Source: Phytophthora quininea (Eukaryota > Oomycota > Peronosporomycetes > Peronosporales > Peronosporaceae). From it: a DNA stretch of 64,000 bases. The stretch covers positions 868,001-932,000 of the forward strand of contig JAAVTG010000531.1 of assembly GCA_011947345.1 (NCBI GenBank). Direction: 5' to 3'. Position 1 is the first letter of the stretch, and every line of letters starts with the position of its first letter. Positions 43,868 through 54,564 of the stretch are shown one piece after another. A model generated the notes under the pieces. That model had not been told where the DNA came from and did no database searches. It worked only from the letters and a program-made list of their open reading frames with translations. The position numbers were made by a program, and so were the translations under genes.

Positions 43868-44478
43868 TTATATCTCAACCTCCACACGCCCGGACGACTT
43901 GGCTTTCACAAAGCCCGTAAACTCGGTCGCTTTGCTCGCCGGTACACTCACACTGAACGTCGCATCCTCCAGGTAGTCCTGCGATACAATCTCCGCGTCG
44001 AACTGCTCACAAGCCCTCTTGACCACATCCACAAACGCGAACGCCGTCCGAACTCCCATCAACTGCGTCGGCACCTTTTCGATTATCTCTGCCTGCTCGA
44101 TCACCTCCTGTGCTGCGGCTCCGTACGCGCGGATCAACCCCCAGGACCGAGCTTCACGCCGCCGAAAATCCTCGTCACCACCACACAAACGTCCACCAGT
44201 TGGGCCCGTTGCAACGAGGCCAGAATGGGTCGACCGGCGGTACCGTGCGGCTCTCCATCGTCCGAGCAGAGCTCTCGACCGTCCATCGTCGTGTACGCAT
44301 AGCAGTGGTGGTTGGCGGTCGGGTACTTGCTGCGTTGCGTCTCAATCAGCTGCTTCACCAACTTGGACGCAGCGTCGCCGTCACCAGCCAGCGGCCACGC
44401 CGCCGAGATGAAGCGAGAGCCCTTGCGCTTGGCGATCTCGTGCTGCACGGCGCAGCGGAGCGTCTTCCTCGCAGCCAT
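43868..44478 (-). CDS. YigZ/IMPACT family protein, one frameshift
   Basis: A UPF0029/IMPACT N-domain protein. The domain pattern is clear: SRFISAAWPL, the long helix, YPTANHHCYAYTT, DDGEPHGTAGRPIL, VCVVVTRIFGGVKLGPGG and then, one frame away, LIRAYGAAAQEVIE. The frame changes in the CCCCC run at 44139-44143, which looks one base short. After the domain the C-terminal part (about 43868-44100) matches the YigZ-type second domain, so the protein (about 204 residues) resembles bacterial YigZ rather than animal IMPACT, which carries an N-terminal RWD domain. A translation-related role is inferred from the family. Start at 44478, 91 bases from a divergent gene. Confidence 0.82.
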
Positions 44479-44547
44479 TCAGAGCTGCTGCTCTTGCTGA
44501 CGTGTGTGAGCGGGCGGTCTGCACGGTCTTTGGCCGCTTGCACATCG

Positions 44548-44566
44548 ACTCATTTCGACATTTGCG
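44548..44566 (+). promoter_or_regulatory. Oomycete initiator/FPR-like element in a 91-base divergent promoter
   Basis: ACTCATTTCGACATTTGCG matches the oomycete initiator followed by the CAWTTT element. It ends four bases before the ATG of aminoacylase copy 1, so transcription would start very close to the start codon. The full region between the two divergent genes is 44479-44569. Confidence 0.55.
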
Positions 44567-44569
44567 ACC

Positions 44570-46066
44570 ATGGCAACTCGAACGTCTCCCGTCGAGCGCT
44601 TTCTCCAGTATGTCCGTATCCCGTCGGTCAGCGGCGACGGCCCTAGCGGTCCGTATGAACAGTGCGGGGAGTGGCTGAAGAGCTACTTGGAGGAAGGTTG
44701 GTGTGGTGTGGTGCATTGATTCCAGATGGAGGAGGCTGATGAAGTGTGGGGATTTACAGAGGGACTTAAATTGCAAGTGTTCTCGCCCGCGGACAACAAG
44801 CCCATAGTGGTAGCGACCTGGCAAGGAAAAGACCCGGCGCTGCCATCGTTGCTCCTCAATTCGCACTACGACGTCGTGCCAGCTCTTCGCGAGCATTGGC
44901 AGCATGATCCGTTTGACGTACGTGCTGTTTCTGCAGTTGTATGGGGGCATGACTGAATTCGTTGGCTCCTAGCCGAAGGTGCTGGAGGACGGGATGATTT
45001 ACGGCCGCGGGACGCAAGACATGAAGAGTGTCGGCGTGCAATATGTGGAGGCGATTCACCGTTTGAAGGCGTCGGGGTTTGTGCCGACGAGAAACATCCA
45101 CCTTTTGTTCGTGCCCGACGAAGAGATCGGCGGCGTAGATGGCATGGAGGCGTTTCTAGCGAGCGAGCAGTACAAGTCCATTCAGCCGGTGGCATTCGCT
45201 TTTGACGAAGGCCTCGCCAACCCCAAGGACGCCTTCACTGTCTTCTATGGCGAACGTGTGCCGTGGTGGTTCTACGTGAAGGCCGCGGGTCCCACAGGCC
45301 ACGGAAGTCGCTTCATCAAGAACACGGCAACACAAAAGATCATCGATGTTTGCAATAAGGTGCGTCCTGTACCAGCGACTGGAGACTATGAAGATTAACG
45401 TTGATGTGTAGGCCCTGGCCTTCCGTGCCGAACAAGAAGCTTTGCTGAGTGCGGACAACGGCTGCAAGCACGGCGACATCAAGAAGCGAAACTTGGGCGA
45501 TGTGACCACCGTCAATCTCAACATGCTGGAGGCTGGAGTGTCTCGAGATGGAGGGAAAACCCACGCACTCAACGTTATTCCTACGGAGGCCGTGGCTGGC
45601 TTTGATGTTCGTATTTCGCCTGACATGGACCTGAAGAAGTTCAAGGCGATCCTGGACGAGTGGTGCTCTGCTGAGGGTTTGTCGTGGGAGTTTGTGTCGT
45701 GGTGGAAGAACCCTCTTCACGAGCACTACACGACGGCGATCGATGACAGCAACGTGTGGTGGAAGCTGTTCAAAGAGGGCTGTGAGGTGAGTTTGTTCAT
45801 GGTTCATCCTTCGACACGGACTAACAAAGTTAGTTGCCATGTAGGAAATTGGCGTTCCTGTCGAGACGGAGGTGTTCCCTGCAGCAACAGACAGTCGCTT
45901 TCTCCGCCAGCTTGGCATCCCAGCTCTAGGCTTCTCTCCAATGAATAAGACGGAGATCTTACTCCACGAGCACAACGAGCGGCTGCACAAGGACACCTTT
46001 CTGCACGGCATCGAAGTCTACGAGACGCTTTTCCGCCGCATGTTTGCATACGACGGAGCAACTTAA
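44570..46066 (+). CDS. ACY1: Aminoacylase-1-like M20 metallopeptidase, tandem copy 1
   Basis: Zinc enzyme of the M20 family that would release acetate from N-acetyl amino acids in the cytosol. Five exons keep one frame: 44570-44696, 44760-44917, 44973-45359, 45412-45786 and 45845-46066. Metal and catalytic motifs are in order: LLNSHYDVVPA, IYGRGTQDMKSV, FVPDEEIGG, FAFDEGLANP, TGHGSRF and a late FPAATDSRFLRQLGIPALGFSP with the C-terminal HEHNERL. This pattern fits aminoacylase-1 better than dipeptidase or ArgE types. No signal peptide. No frame breaks. Its start lies four bases after an initiator-like element. The paralogue follows 140 bases downstream in the same direction. Confidence 0.88.
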
Positions 46067-46206
46067 GTCCGCAGGGCTGGAAGCGCGTAGTAAGCTTGGA
46101 ACTATCCTTGCAAGAACATCATGTTGCCTTTCGAGGATTGCTGAACTGGTACTTTGAGCTAGTGTACCTCTTGCTGCAAGGCTTTGCAGCATCCGTCGCT
46201 AGCAGC

Positions 46207-47643
46207 ATGAGCGAGTGGAAAGACCCCGTGGAGCGGTTCCTCGAGTTCCTTCGCTTCCGCACCATCAGCTCCGAAGGCCCGAGCGGCAGTTACGCACAGT
46301 GTGCCGAGTGGCTGCGCGCTTACCTGGAAGAGCGTAAGTGGTGGTCGTTTGTCGAGGGTTTGCTGCGTGGCACTTAAGGTTTCTGTAGTTGGGCTCCCGG
46401 TTCAGGTCTTCTCGCCCGTGGAGAACAAGCCTGTCGTGCTGGTGCGTGGACGACGACAGTCATGAACTTGTTTGTCAAACTCACGTGTACTGTGCAATGC
46501 TCCAGGCGACATGGCGCGGAGAGGACCCGACCCTGCCGGGGATCATCTTGAACTCGCACTATGACGTCGTGCCGGCGCTTCCAGAGCACTGGCAGTTCGA
46601 CCCGTTCGATGTAAGTACCGAGAGCCGTTGGCAATATCTGCTCTAATACTATTGACGTATGTTCTGCAGGCCAAAGTCCTGGAAGATGGTCGCATTTACG
46701 GTCGTGGGGCTCAGGATATGAAAAGTGTTTGCATCCAGTACGTGGAGGCGGTGCACGCATTGATATCCTCGGACTTCACGCCAAAGCGCAATATTTACCT
46801 CCTTTTCGTGCCCGACGAAGAGCCTGGCGGTGCCCAAGGCATGGGGACGTTCCTTGAAAGCGACAAGTTCCAGGCTATTCAGCCGATCGCCTTTGCGTTT
46901 GACGAAGGCTTGGCCAACCCCAGCGATGCCTACACGGTGTTCTACGGCGAGCGAGCGCAGTGGTGGGTGTACGTCAAAGCGGAGGGCCCCACCGGTCACG
47001 GCAGCAGGTTCATCCAACACACCGCCACCTCCAAAATCATCGACATCTGCAACAAAGCGCTGGCGTTCCGTGATGAACAGGAGAAGCTCCTCGGCGCAGA
47101 CATCGGCTGCAAGCACGGCGATATGAAGAAGAAGAGACTTGGAGACGTCACGACGATCAACATCACAGCACTGAAGAGCGGAGTCTCCCGTGACGGCGGT
47201 AAGACCCACGCTCTCAATGTGGTGCCGACTGAGGCAATCGCCGGATTCGACATTCGCATTTCGCCCGAAATGGACATTAAGGCGATGGGGACAATGCTGG
47301 ACGAGTGGTGCGCTGCAGAAGGCGTGTCGTGGAAGTTTGCTTCCTGGACCAAGCCACTGCACCAACATTTTATCACGTCGCTCGGAGACGAAAATGTTTG
47401 GTGGCAGACCTTCAAGAGCACCTGTGCGCGCATCGGTGAAACACTGGAGACCGAGATCTTTCCGGCGGCAACTGACAGTCGATTCTTACGTAAAGCTGGC
47501 GTGCAAGCTATCGGCTTCTCCCCATGAAGCGAACGGAGATCTTGCTGCACGAGCACAACGAGAGTCTCCACAGAGACACTTTCCTCCACGGTATCACCGT
47601 GTATGTGGAAGTGTTCAGGGATATGTTCTGCGTGACAAGTTAA
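46207..47643 (+). CDS. ACY1: Aminoacylase-1-like M20 metallopeptidase, tandem copy 2, one frameshift
   Basis: Paralogue of copy 1 with the same motifs (ILNSHYDVVPA, IYGRGAQDMKSV, FVPDEEPGG, FAFDEGLANP, TGHGSRF, FPAATDSRFLRKAG). Exons: 46207-46333, 46389-46441, 46506-46610 and 46670-47643. The first and the HYDVV-exon introns match copy 1, an extra intron lies after PVVL, and the two later introns of copy 1 are absent. The last 40 codons (from KRTEILLHEHNESL) lie one frame away after the CCCC run at 47520-47523, which fits one missing base. The stop is at 47641-47643. Same inferred activity as copy 1. Confidence 0.85.
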
Positions 47644-48389
47644 TCATTTCATGGAGATGTTCTCCTGCCAAACAACCCAAGGAGAGTTTCGGTGCTGCAC
47701 CGAAAAGGAAATTAGGACGAAAAAAAATACTTCAAAGACACTTTCCTCCACCACCACCGCATGGAAGTGTCTCTCGTTTGCCGAAGAAACAGTAGATTAT
47801 GTTGTTGTTGCTGTTTGTAAATACGCGTGTCGTCTTTAAGAAATGCGACTGGATTGAGGCAGACGTGAGGCCGAGTCAACTGAAGTTCGGCAACGACAAG
47901 ATCTACATGCAGCTCTTCTTCATGAAGTACCATGGACCTTCCTTAGGCTGGTGTGTTGCTAAAACCACGCAAATGACCACTTTTGCTCTACGCTTTCGAT
48001 TTCGCAGCAATTGATACTGTGGTACGTGTTTCGACTTCTTTTCTCGGAACGACGCGCTCTGCTACGATTTAAGTGAGACCGCCGCCGCCAACTTCTCTAG
48101 AATCTCGGTTGCAGATTACCATGACATCCATTTCCAAAATTAATTCCCACTTTGTCATATCAACTTGGCCGAGCCCACTTTTTCAGGCGGCGCAACTTAA
48201 ACACCATGACACAACGCCTACACGTTCGTCTGGCTTTTTCCGATACGCTTCTCGTGAACAAACGCAGATATATCTCGCACCTGAGACGTTGCGGAGGAAG
48301 CGGGCTGGCATATATACACATGCGACGGCGTTCGGCTTAACTCGGTGAGGGCTTCTCGTCACAACACACTTTTCGTGGCACAGCGTGGA
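47644..48389. other. Spacer between aminoacylase copy 2 and the protease-like gene
   Basis: No supported gene. It contains a 19-base inverted repeat at 47687-47705, listed separately. Other open frames are short and lack coding-like codon use. Confidence 0.5.
47687..47705. repeat. 19-base inverted repeat downstream of aminoacylase copy 2
   Basis: TTTCGGTGC and its reverse complement GCACCGAAA are separated by one T, 44 bases after the stop codon. It may form a 3' hairpin in the transcript. Confidence 0.75.
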
Positions 48390-49550
48390 ATGAATTGCCG
48401 TCTTCTTCCACGACGACAACGGCGATGGGTTCTGGTCTTGCTTCTTGGCGGCGTGTCTGCGTTCTGTATTGCAGCCGATGTTCAACAATCACCTCGCCTA
48501 AACGACCCAGTGCCGCCGCAACGATATCTCAACATCCTCGGCAACGACGGCGAGCAAGTTCCCGATCCAACCGCATTTCCCTATAGTGCTGTGGGATTGC
48601 TTCGCTGGAATGACAACACTTCGTGTGCGGCCACTTTGGTTGCTCCAACGTTCGTACTCGCAGCCGCAGAATGCGTCCTCGACTCGGATGGCGACCTGCT
48701 AACCAAGTCCATCAACTCTCCCGACTTCGCCGTTTCGGAAGTGAGCGATGCAGCAACATCACTCGTCGCTCGAGTCCACAAACAATCCGAATTTTGGACC
48801 GAGTGGACTGGGAACACGTACGTGTTGGTTGAACTTGACAGCGATCTTGGAGTCTCGCGTGGCACGCTGCAGTTGGCTGCACCCAACACCTTTCCGCAGC
48901 ATGCGGGCACAAACGTACAACTGGTAGGCTACGCAGATACCGCGGAGCTTGGGATGCTTTTCCAGTCGTGCAAGATTCGTTTTCCGAGTGAGTTTGATGG
49001 CCCAAGCTACGAACTTCACCACGACTGCGACGTATCTGCTAAGCGATCGCCAGGTTCTCCCATGCTTGTCCGCTCCACAAATCTCGAAACTTACATTATT
49101 GGGATCGCAATTGAAGACAACCAGCCAGAGGATGGCAGTACGGAAACATCCTCTTCACATGACAGCTTTGCCAACCGAGGAGTACTGGCGTCGTTCATTC
49201 AGCCCCACCTCTCTTTTCTACTGGAGAAAGCCAAAGCATCGTCGACTTCTTCGTCATTTCCAGGGCAATCGTCCTCTTCGTTTGAAGTTGAACAATCAAA
49301 CTCGTCAAGCAGCTTCCTTGATGGGCCATCTTCGAGCAGTACGTCAACCAGCCAGCATGTGCCGGATGTGGCTGCGTCAGGAGCGAGTGCGGCCTTGGCT
49401 CCGACGCCAGCTTCTCCATCAGAAGTATCAGTTTCATCCCCTCCGCTCGGTATTGCTGCCACCGCTGCATACACGTGTATCGGTCTCGTGTCTGCTTCTT
49501 GGATAGCCATCATATTTATTGCTGCACGCAGATTCCGCTCCAGGTCATGA
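48390..49550 (+). CDS. Membrane-anchored trypsin-like protein without catalytic residues
   Basis: A 386-residue single-exon protein. A basic start and hydrophobic stretch (VLVLLLGGVSAFCIAA, about residues 13-29) looks like a signal peptide. The trypsin-like domain keeps the overall pattern (CAATLVAPTFVLAAAEC with the two half-cystines), but His is Glu at residue 94 (AAEC), the Asp position reads NTYVLVEL, and the GDSGGP block reads RSPGSP, so all three catalytic residues are lost. A long serine/threonine-rich stalk follows, then a transmembrane segment near 353-378 (LGIAATAAYTCIGLVSASWIAIIFIAA) and a basic tail. Secreted non-catalytic trypsin homologues occur in Phytophthora as glucanase inhibitors, but a membrane anchor is unusual. 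Start chosen at the ATG at 48390. Confidence 0.72.
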   Translation: MNCRLLPRRQRRWVLVLLLGGVSAFCIAADVQQSPRLNDPVPPQRYLNILGNDGEQVPDPTAFPYSAVGLLRWNDNTSCAATLVAPTFVLAAAECVLDSDGDLLTKSINSPDFAVSEVSDAATSLVARVHKQSEFWTEWTGNTYVLVELDSDLGVSRGTLQLAAPNTFPQHAGTNVQLVGYADTAELGMLFQSCKIRFPSEFDGPSYELHHDCDVSAKRSPGSPMLVRSTNLETYIIGIAIEDNQPEDGSTETSSSHDSFANRGVLASFIQPHLSFLLEKAKASSTSSSFPGQSSSSFEVEQSNSSSSFLDGPSSSSTSTSQHVPDVAASGASAALAPTPASPSEVSVSSPPLGIAATAAYTCIGLVSASWIAIIFIAARRFRSRS

Positions 49551-49681
49551 CGTTGTCGTCCGAATTCCATTGATCCACATGAATACACACCAGTCCGATC
49601 CACCAGCATCGCGTTAAACTTTTATGGAGTTCTCGACGCTTTCCTAGCATCAGTAGATAAATATGACTGTAGTCATCCTAC

Positions 49682-50553
49682 TCACTCGTCTGGCGTGAGC
49701 ACTGGGATATAGCACGTGAACGATCCAAACGAGTCCACGAGAATGGAGTGCAGCACCATCGCCCTGTTTTCCGTGATGCAGCACAACACCGAGTCTGTCG
49801 ACTGCCCATCCACCAGAATGGCTTTACTCAGCACTTTGCTGTCAACCGTCACACTGGACGATCGTTGCTGTCTGCGTCGCTCCTCTTCCTCCTCTCCGTC
49901 TTCCTCCTCTTCGTCAATGAGGTCGTCTCGATACCTCAGATGTGCAAACAGCGTCTGCAAAGTCACTGGGTGGGTGTCGATCCTCAGGATCAACGTGCCA
50001 GTCTTGCTGGCTTCGACCGTCATGGTCTTGTGCATGGCCTTGAGGCGGTCCACGATGCTGCGAAGCGCCTTCAGCGGCGGCATCTCAATGGCAATTTGGG
50101 GGCTGGCACACTGGGCTCTCGGTAGTGCTCTACGGTGCTCATGGCCATGACTTCGATGGGGACGCTCTGCACAATGTCAATGTCCACGGCCCTGGTCCGA
50201 AGACACAGGAAGTTGCTGCCGTCCCGCTTGAGCAGCCGCAGCATCACGGCGCTGGCGTCGTTTCCGGAGCTCAGAGCCTGCTGGAAGTGGCGGATGTCGC
50301 ACAGGAAGCCGATGTGGTTCTCGGCGCGGGACTGCACCACCACGTCGTGGAACAGGCGAGCGGTCTGCAGCCGCGCAAAGCTCTGCAGCTCCTCGGCGCC
50401 GCCACTCTTGAGCGCGATGGAGAGCGTCTCGGGCGTCAGCGTGAACACGCAGTTGGTCTTGGCGCTGCTCTGGGCGCCCAGCCGCGCGAAGCTCAGCGCC
50501 ACATCCAGCAGCACGGCCAGCGCGTCCTTGGCCAACGTGCCTCGGAAACGCAT
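49682..50553 (-). CDS. HUS1: DNA damage checkpoint clamp subunit HUS1, one frameshift
   Basis: Subunit of the RAD9-RAD1-HUS1 ring that loads at damaged DNA in the nucleus and activates checkpoint signalling. The N-terminus MRFRGTLAKDALAVLLDVALSF and the middle AVMLRLLKRDGSNFLCL ... VQSVPIEVM follow the HUS1 order. The conserved tail of the family, PPLKALRSIVDRLKAMHKTMTV ... GTLILRIDT, continues one frame away. The break is in the plus-strand GGGGG run at 50098-50102, apparently one base short. An acidic insertion (EEEEDGEEEEE) is present near 49890-49925. Stop at 49682. The start ATG at 50553 is preceded by an in-frame extension that has no family counterpart. Confidence 0.8.
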
Positions 50554-50806
50554 CTTTGTGATTGGCTGGGCAGCATAGATGGATACATTTATGAAGGACA
50601 ACATGAAGAGGACACTATGGATGAACATGCAAGAGCTAGAGCTACTGGATCGGATTACTAAAGATAAGGAAGTGCGTCATGCCACCAAGAGAGCAATTAG
50701 ACTAGTGGAGATGACGCTGCAAATGCACCAAGCAGCAAACGTGGCAGAAAGTGGAGACGATGGTCACGGGAGATGCCAGACGACTAAGTGGTCACACTAC
50801 TGTACA

Positions 50807-51303
50807 TGCACGCAGAGATCTCTGTCAGAAAGACCCTCTTCCCCTCTCTCCATCGCCCTTGAAAGAGGCGATATCGAGAGTCGCTGCTGTCTGAGCCGCC
50901 TTTGAGCGCAGAGGACAATTCTCCTCCCCACGACCTTGCTAGGCTCCGTCCTGCTGCACCGAAGCACATCAGGACGTTGGATTGTCTGTCCGTCCCCCTT
51001 ACAACGAGGAGGTAGTGCCTTGAAGTTCCCCATCAAGATTCCGAGGGACGTAGCGCCGCGCACTCCACAACACTCGGCTCGCCAAAACCGACTGGTGACC
51101 GCAAGACGCCCCCAAGCTCGCCCCGCTGCCGCTCAGAATGCAGGCGCCACCCACCCCTTCAACGACGCAGTGAAGAGAGAGGTCAACCTCCTCCTGTAGA
51201 CGTCGAGAAGGACGTCTACCGCTCTCTTGAAGCCGTGGACTCGACGCTTTCTTCGTTGTCGTCATTTCCAGTTGTGAACCGAAACCCCGATTTTAGAGAG
51301 TAA
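50807..51303 (+). CDS. Hypothetical protein, several frame changes
   Basis: A run of coding-like segments in changing frames: ATG at 50807 (MHAEISVRKTLFPS), then PPLSAEDNSPPHDLARLRP, then LKFPIKIPRDVAPRTPQHSA to DAVKREVNLLL, then DVEKDVYRSLEAVDSTLSSLSSFPVVNRNPDF with a stop at 51301-51303. The last two segments meet in frame if one base is added near 51199. I do not recognise the protein. It ends 15 bases before the exonuclease gene, so it may also be an upstream part of that transcript. Confidence 0.33.
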
Positions 51304-51318
51304 CCCGAAAGTAACTCA

Positions 51319-53050
51319 ATGGCTGGAAGCGCAGCGAAGACCGGCGCGACGCCTGAAGATCCCGCTACGCCGCATGGGACCAAGCGCAGTATCGACGATG
51401 TGGGCTGCGGCCAGCTTCGCAATAGCCTGGAGGACCTCGCGCCCAGGAAAGACGACCTCGTCCCGCTCGCTGTACGTGTAACCCTTGCGGACGGAATGCG
51501 TCAAAGCGACCTTGATGACAATTTTGCTAGGACATTCGCGACGTCTTGATGGACCACTTGCTGGGAGCGACCGAGACGGACTTAAAGCATACGGTGCTGC
51601 TTGTGTGCGAGGAAGTTCCTGACCTCCAGCCACAGAACGCAGAGACAACTGCAGAAGAAGCTCAAGTGGACCACAAAGCGACCGAGGTGTCGTTCTTGGA
51701 AGGACTGGAGGACAGCTACCGCTTTCGCAGTCGATTGTCGGAAGGCGACAGTATCCCGCGGTGCGACGCTACGCTGCTAAAGATCCCAGTGTCCAAGAGA
51801 GACATCGAGAAGGAGAAACACGCCGCCAAGAAGGCCATCAAGAAGAAGATCAAGAAGTTCAAAAAGAGCTCCGGGGTGCGTCTAGTGGTGACAAGAGTGC
51901 AGTGTCATTGGAGTTTCTAACCCTCGAAATTGCTATTACTTTGTGGTCGTGGAGCAGAAACGTCCAAACCCAGCGCCGAGTTCTACGTTTTGTCGCCGGA
52001 AGAGCTCCAAGTGCACCTCCCGTCGATCCCGTTTACGGACGCTAACGCGGCAGCCGAATTTGTATCGACGCTGCCGCTGCCTGACGGCGAAACCCGAACA
52101 GCAGAGCAGCTCCTACTCGCTCTTGACTGCGAAATGTGTCGGACTACGAAAGGTGTCGAGCTAACTCGTCTCACGCTGATCGATGCTAAGGAAAAGGTGC
52201 TGATCGACGAATATGTACGGCCGAAGAACCCGATCGTGGATTATTGCACGCAGTACTCGGGTATCACGTGTGATATTATGGAGGCGACGACAATGCGATT
52301 AGCGGACATCCAGAAACAGTTCCTGCAACTTGTACCGGCGGAAGCCATCCTGGTGGGCCATTCCATTGAGAATGATCTCAGCGCGCTTCGAGTGCTACAT
52401 CGACGGGTGATCGACACGACGTGCCTGTATCCCCACCCCAAAGGGCCGCCATTCCGCGCAGCTTTACGCTTTCTGGTGAGTCAGTATCTGAATCGAGCCA
52501 TCCAGACTGGCACCGACGGTCATTGCAGTGTGGAAGACGCTGTGGCCACTCTACAACTAGCACAGCTCAAGATCAAGCATGGACCCACATTCCCTACTAT
52601 CGAGCACGAGTACAAGCAGAAGAAAGTGGTCAACGAGATGGCTCGAGCCAAGAAGTCGGTGCTCATCGTAGACTCCCAGCGGGCCAGTCGGTCGTTGAGC
52701 GGCGGTGTGGCCTGCATCATCCCGCGCGAGTCTCCGGACGAGGTGGTGAAGACGGTTGTGCATCAACTGACCACGGGCTTCCCTCCACATTTCACGTGGG
52801 CCCGCGTGCGAGGAGTCGTCCGTTCCGACATTGTGGCGTACGTTCAGCAGATTAGGAGAATCTGCCAGAGCACTCGTGCCTTGTTACAGTGCTGGGCAGA
52901 GATACCAGCGAGCTGCGAGCGCTCCACAAGCGTCGCACAGCACGCACGGACCCGCGGAGCTCGTTGCTGTGGGACAAGAAGCAGCAGCAAGCTTTGGACG
53001 CTCTCGCGCTTGCCACGCAGACTGGGATTGTACACGTCGCGCTCCAGTAG
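51319..53050 (+). CDS. REX-type RNA exonuclease (DEDDh), two frameshifts
   Basis: A 3'-5' RNA exonuclease of the REX1/REXO group, likely nuclear and involved in rRNA or small-RNA trimming. Exons: 51319-51471, 51531-51875 and 51958-53050. The exonuclease domain has LLALDCEMC (DE), VGHSIENDLSAL (D) and GHCSVEDAVATL (H and D), with a following RAKKSVLIVDSQRASRS region. The exon 2 to exon 3 junction keeps the frame only if the GGGG before the donor (51873-51876) is one base short, and the C-terminus moves frame near 52855, to EHSCLVTVLGRDTSEL, with a stop at 53048-53050. The N-terminal part (LMDHLLGATETDLKHTVLLV) and a lysine-rich KKAIKKKIKKFKK precede the domain. Confidence 0.75.
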
Positions 53051-53802
53051 ATGAAACCAGTGGGCAGCGGGGCGACATGATCGTACGCATGTGCGCGGTT
53101 TCGCTAGACAGCGCCGATGGTGTCTCGGTGTCAGCGTTAACAGACAGCGCCGTGCATACGTGCTACGTGGCCGACATGAACCACCAACGTTTCACTTTCC
53201 TGACGCAATAGCGACTTGCCGCGGGCCACTTAATAGAGAATAAGAAGGTTGTAGCTTTGGAAAGCTAAGCCCAAACGCTGCTTGGTTCGAGCAGCATCCA
53301 TGCATGATCTTGGCCTAGCCAGGAAGGCATCAGCCATCGGAATGCGGAAGAAGCCCACTAGTAGCACAAGATAGCATCAACTAGCTGCTGTCTTGTAAAA
53401 CGGCAACCGACGCGGCTGCTCCGTCTTCTCGCGCTGGTCGGTCGCCTCCGAGCTCTCTGGGAGCTGTCGAGACTTGGGTCCGTTCTGATCGCCATCGTTG
53501 CCGCGTTGGCGTCCGTCCTCGGTACGATTGAAACCTTCCGCGACGCCATCCAACGGACGCCTCCATTCTCAAGCGCGCTGGAGTGAAGACGGTGGCGGGC
53601 GTTGCAGGCACTGTACCCCGCTCGCACCTCGCGAACAACAGGGCCAGCACCGGCAGCGCCATTACTGCGCACGAGCGCGCGACCCCAGCAACCAACGAAG
53701 CCCCTACACGACGCGCCACCTTCAAGACCATTCCGTCATCTTACTTTCCATTCGGCCGTCTCAGCAGCACACCTCTTTCCAACACACACAGCAGCAGCAG
53801 AC
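53051..53802. other. Spacer between the exonuclease and a small gene
   Basis: It mainly holds the 3' region of the exonuclease gene and the 5' region of the small gene. A minus-strand open frame at 53381-53731 begins with ATG and a hydrophobic stretch but has no other support. Confidence 0.4.
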
Positions 53803-54027
53803 ATGATCACCACTCCGGTCAACCCGTGCGAGTTCAAGGCGGTGGACGCCAAGCTCCAGGGTGTCCCCGCGCACGTCGACAGTCACGACTACAACGACAG
53901 CCAGGTGGACGCAGAGAGCAAGAAGGAGCTCGTCCGACGGGGCGCCGTCGGCCGGCGACAAGCAGTCGTCCGTCTGCCATCCGAAGTCAAGGGCGCCATC
54001 GCAGAGATCGCCGAACTCAAGTGGTAA
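53803..54027 (+). CDS. Small hypothetical protein (74 residues)
   Basis: The ATG at 53803 opens a frame with strong G/C third-position preference (MITTPVNPCEFKAVDAKLQG ... PSEVKGAIAEIAELKW). The protein is polar with no cysteine pattern, signal peptide or membrane segment. I do not recognise it. The coding-like signal fades slightly after residue 50, so the true C-terminus could be different if a base is missing there. Confidence 0.5.
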   Translation: MITTPVNPCEFKAVDAKLQGVPAHVDSHDYNDSQVDAESKKELVRRGAVGRRQAVVRLPSEVKGAIAEIAELKW

Positions 54028-54564
54028 AGCAGTCGGCAAGACACGGCAGGCGTCCTGGATCGAAGGCTCCAGTCCACCTTGACGGCGCCAGGAGGACTCG
54101 GACGCAGGACGCCCAATGCACGGCGCTGCTATTTAACAACAACTGTCACATTCAACTGCAACAACAGCAGCCTCAACACGGAGAACAGAAGGATCATGGC
54201 GAGAGGCGGCAAACAACAAGCAGCAGGGAGCGATCGTGCCGGCGGTTTGCTGTGTTCGTTCCCTTGCAGATGGCCACGCTCACAGCGAGTGGCTGACGAG
54301 TGCAACCAGCAGCTCAACTCTCTTCTAAACAAAACGCCTTTTTCAAGATTAGACCGCGTTCCCTCAAATTTCTTATTTGCACAAGAGATCATGCATTTAC
54401 AAGACCTAAACTAGCATTAAATACACTGTAACATCTAATCAACTTATCCTTTTACATAATCTACTATCTACAACAGGTTCAATAGCTTGCAGAGCGTGAC
54501 GTAGGCAGGATCGCCCATCAGCCATTTCGGAATCTGCTCGCTCCAGCTCAAGTCGTCCGCCGAG
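54028..54564. other. Spacer upstream of the P5C dehydrogenase gene
   Basis: Nothing supported. It includes the promoter of the P5C dehydrogenase gene, but no initiator element was recognised. Confidence 0.5.

Noticed and set aside
49199..49609. Minus-strand open frame opposite the protease-like gene tail
   Set aside because: Follows from the serine-rich stalk on the other strand; no independent evidence.
53381..53731. Possible small secreted protein on the minus strand
   Set aside because: Has an ATG and a hydrophobic stretch, but the rest is arginine-rich low-complexity sequence and there is no other support.
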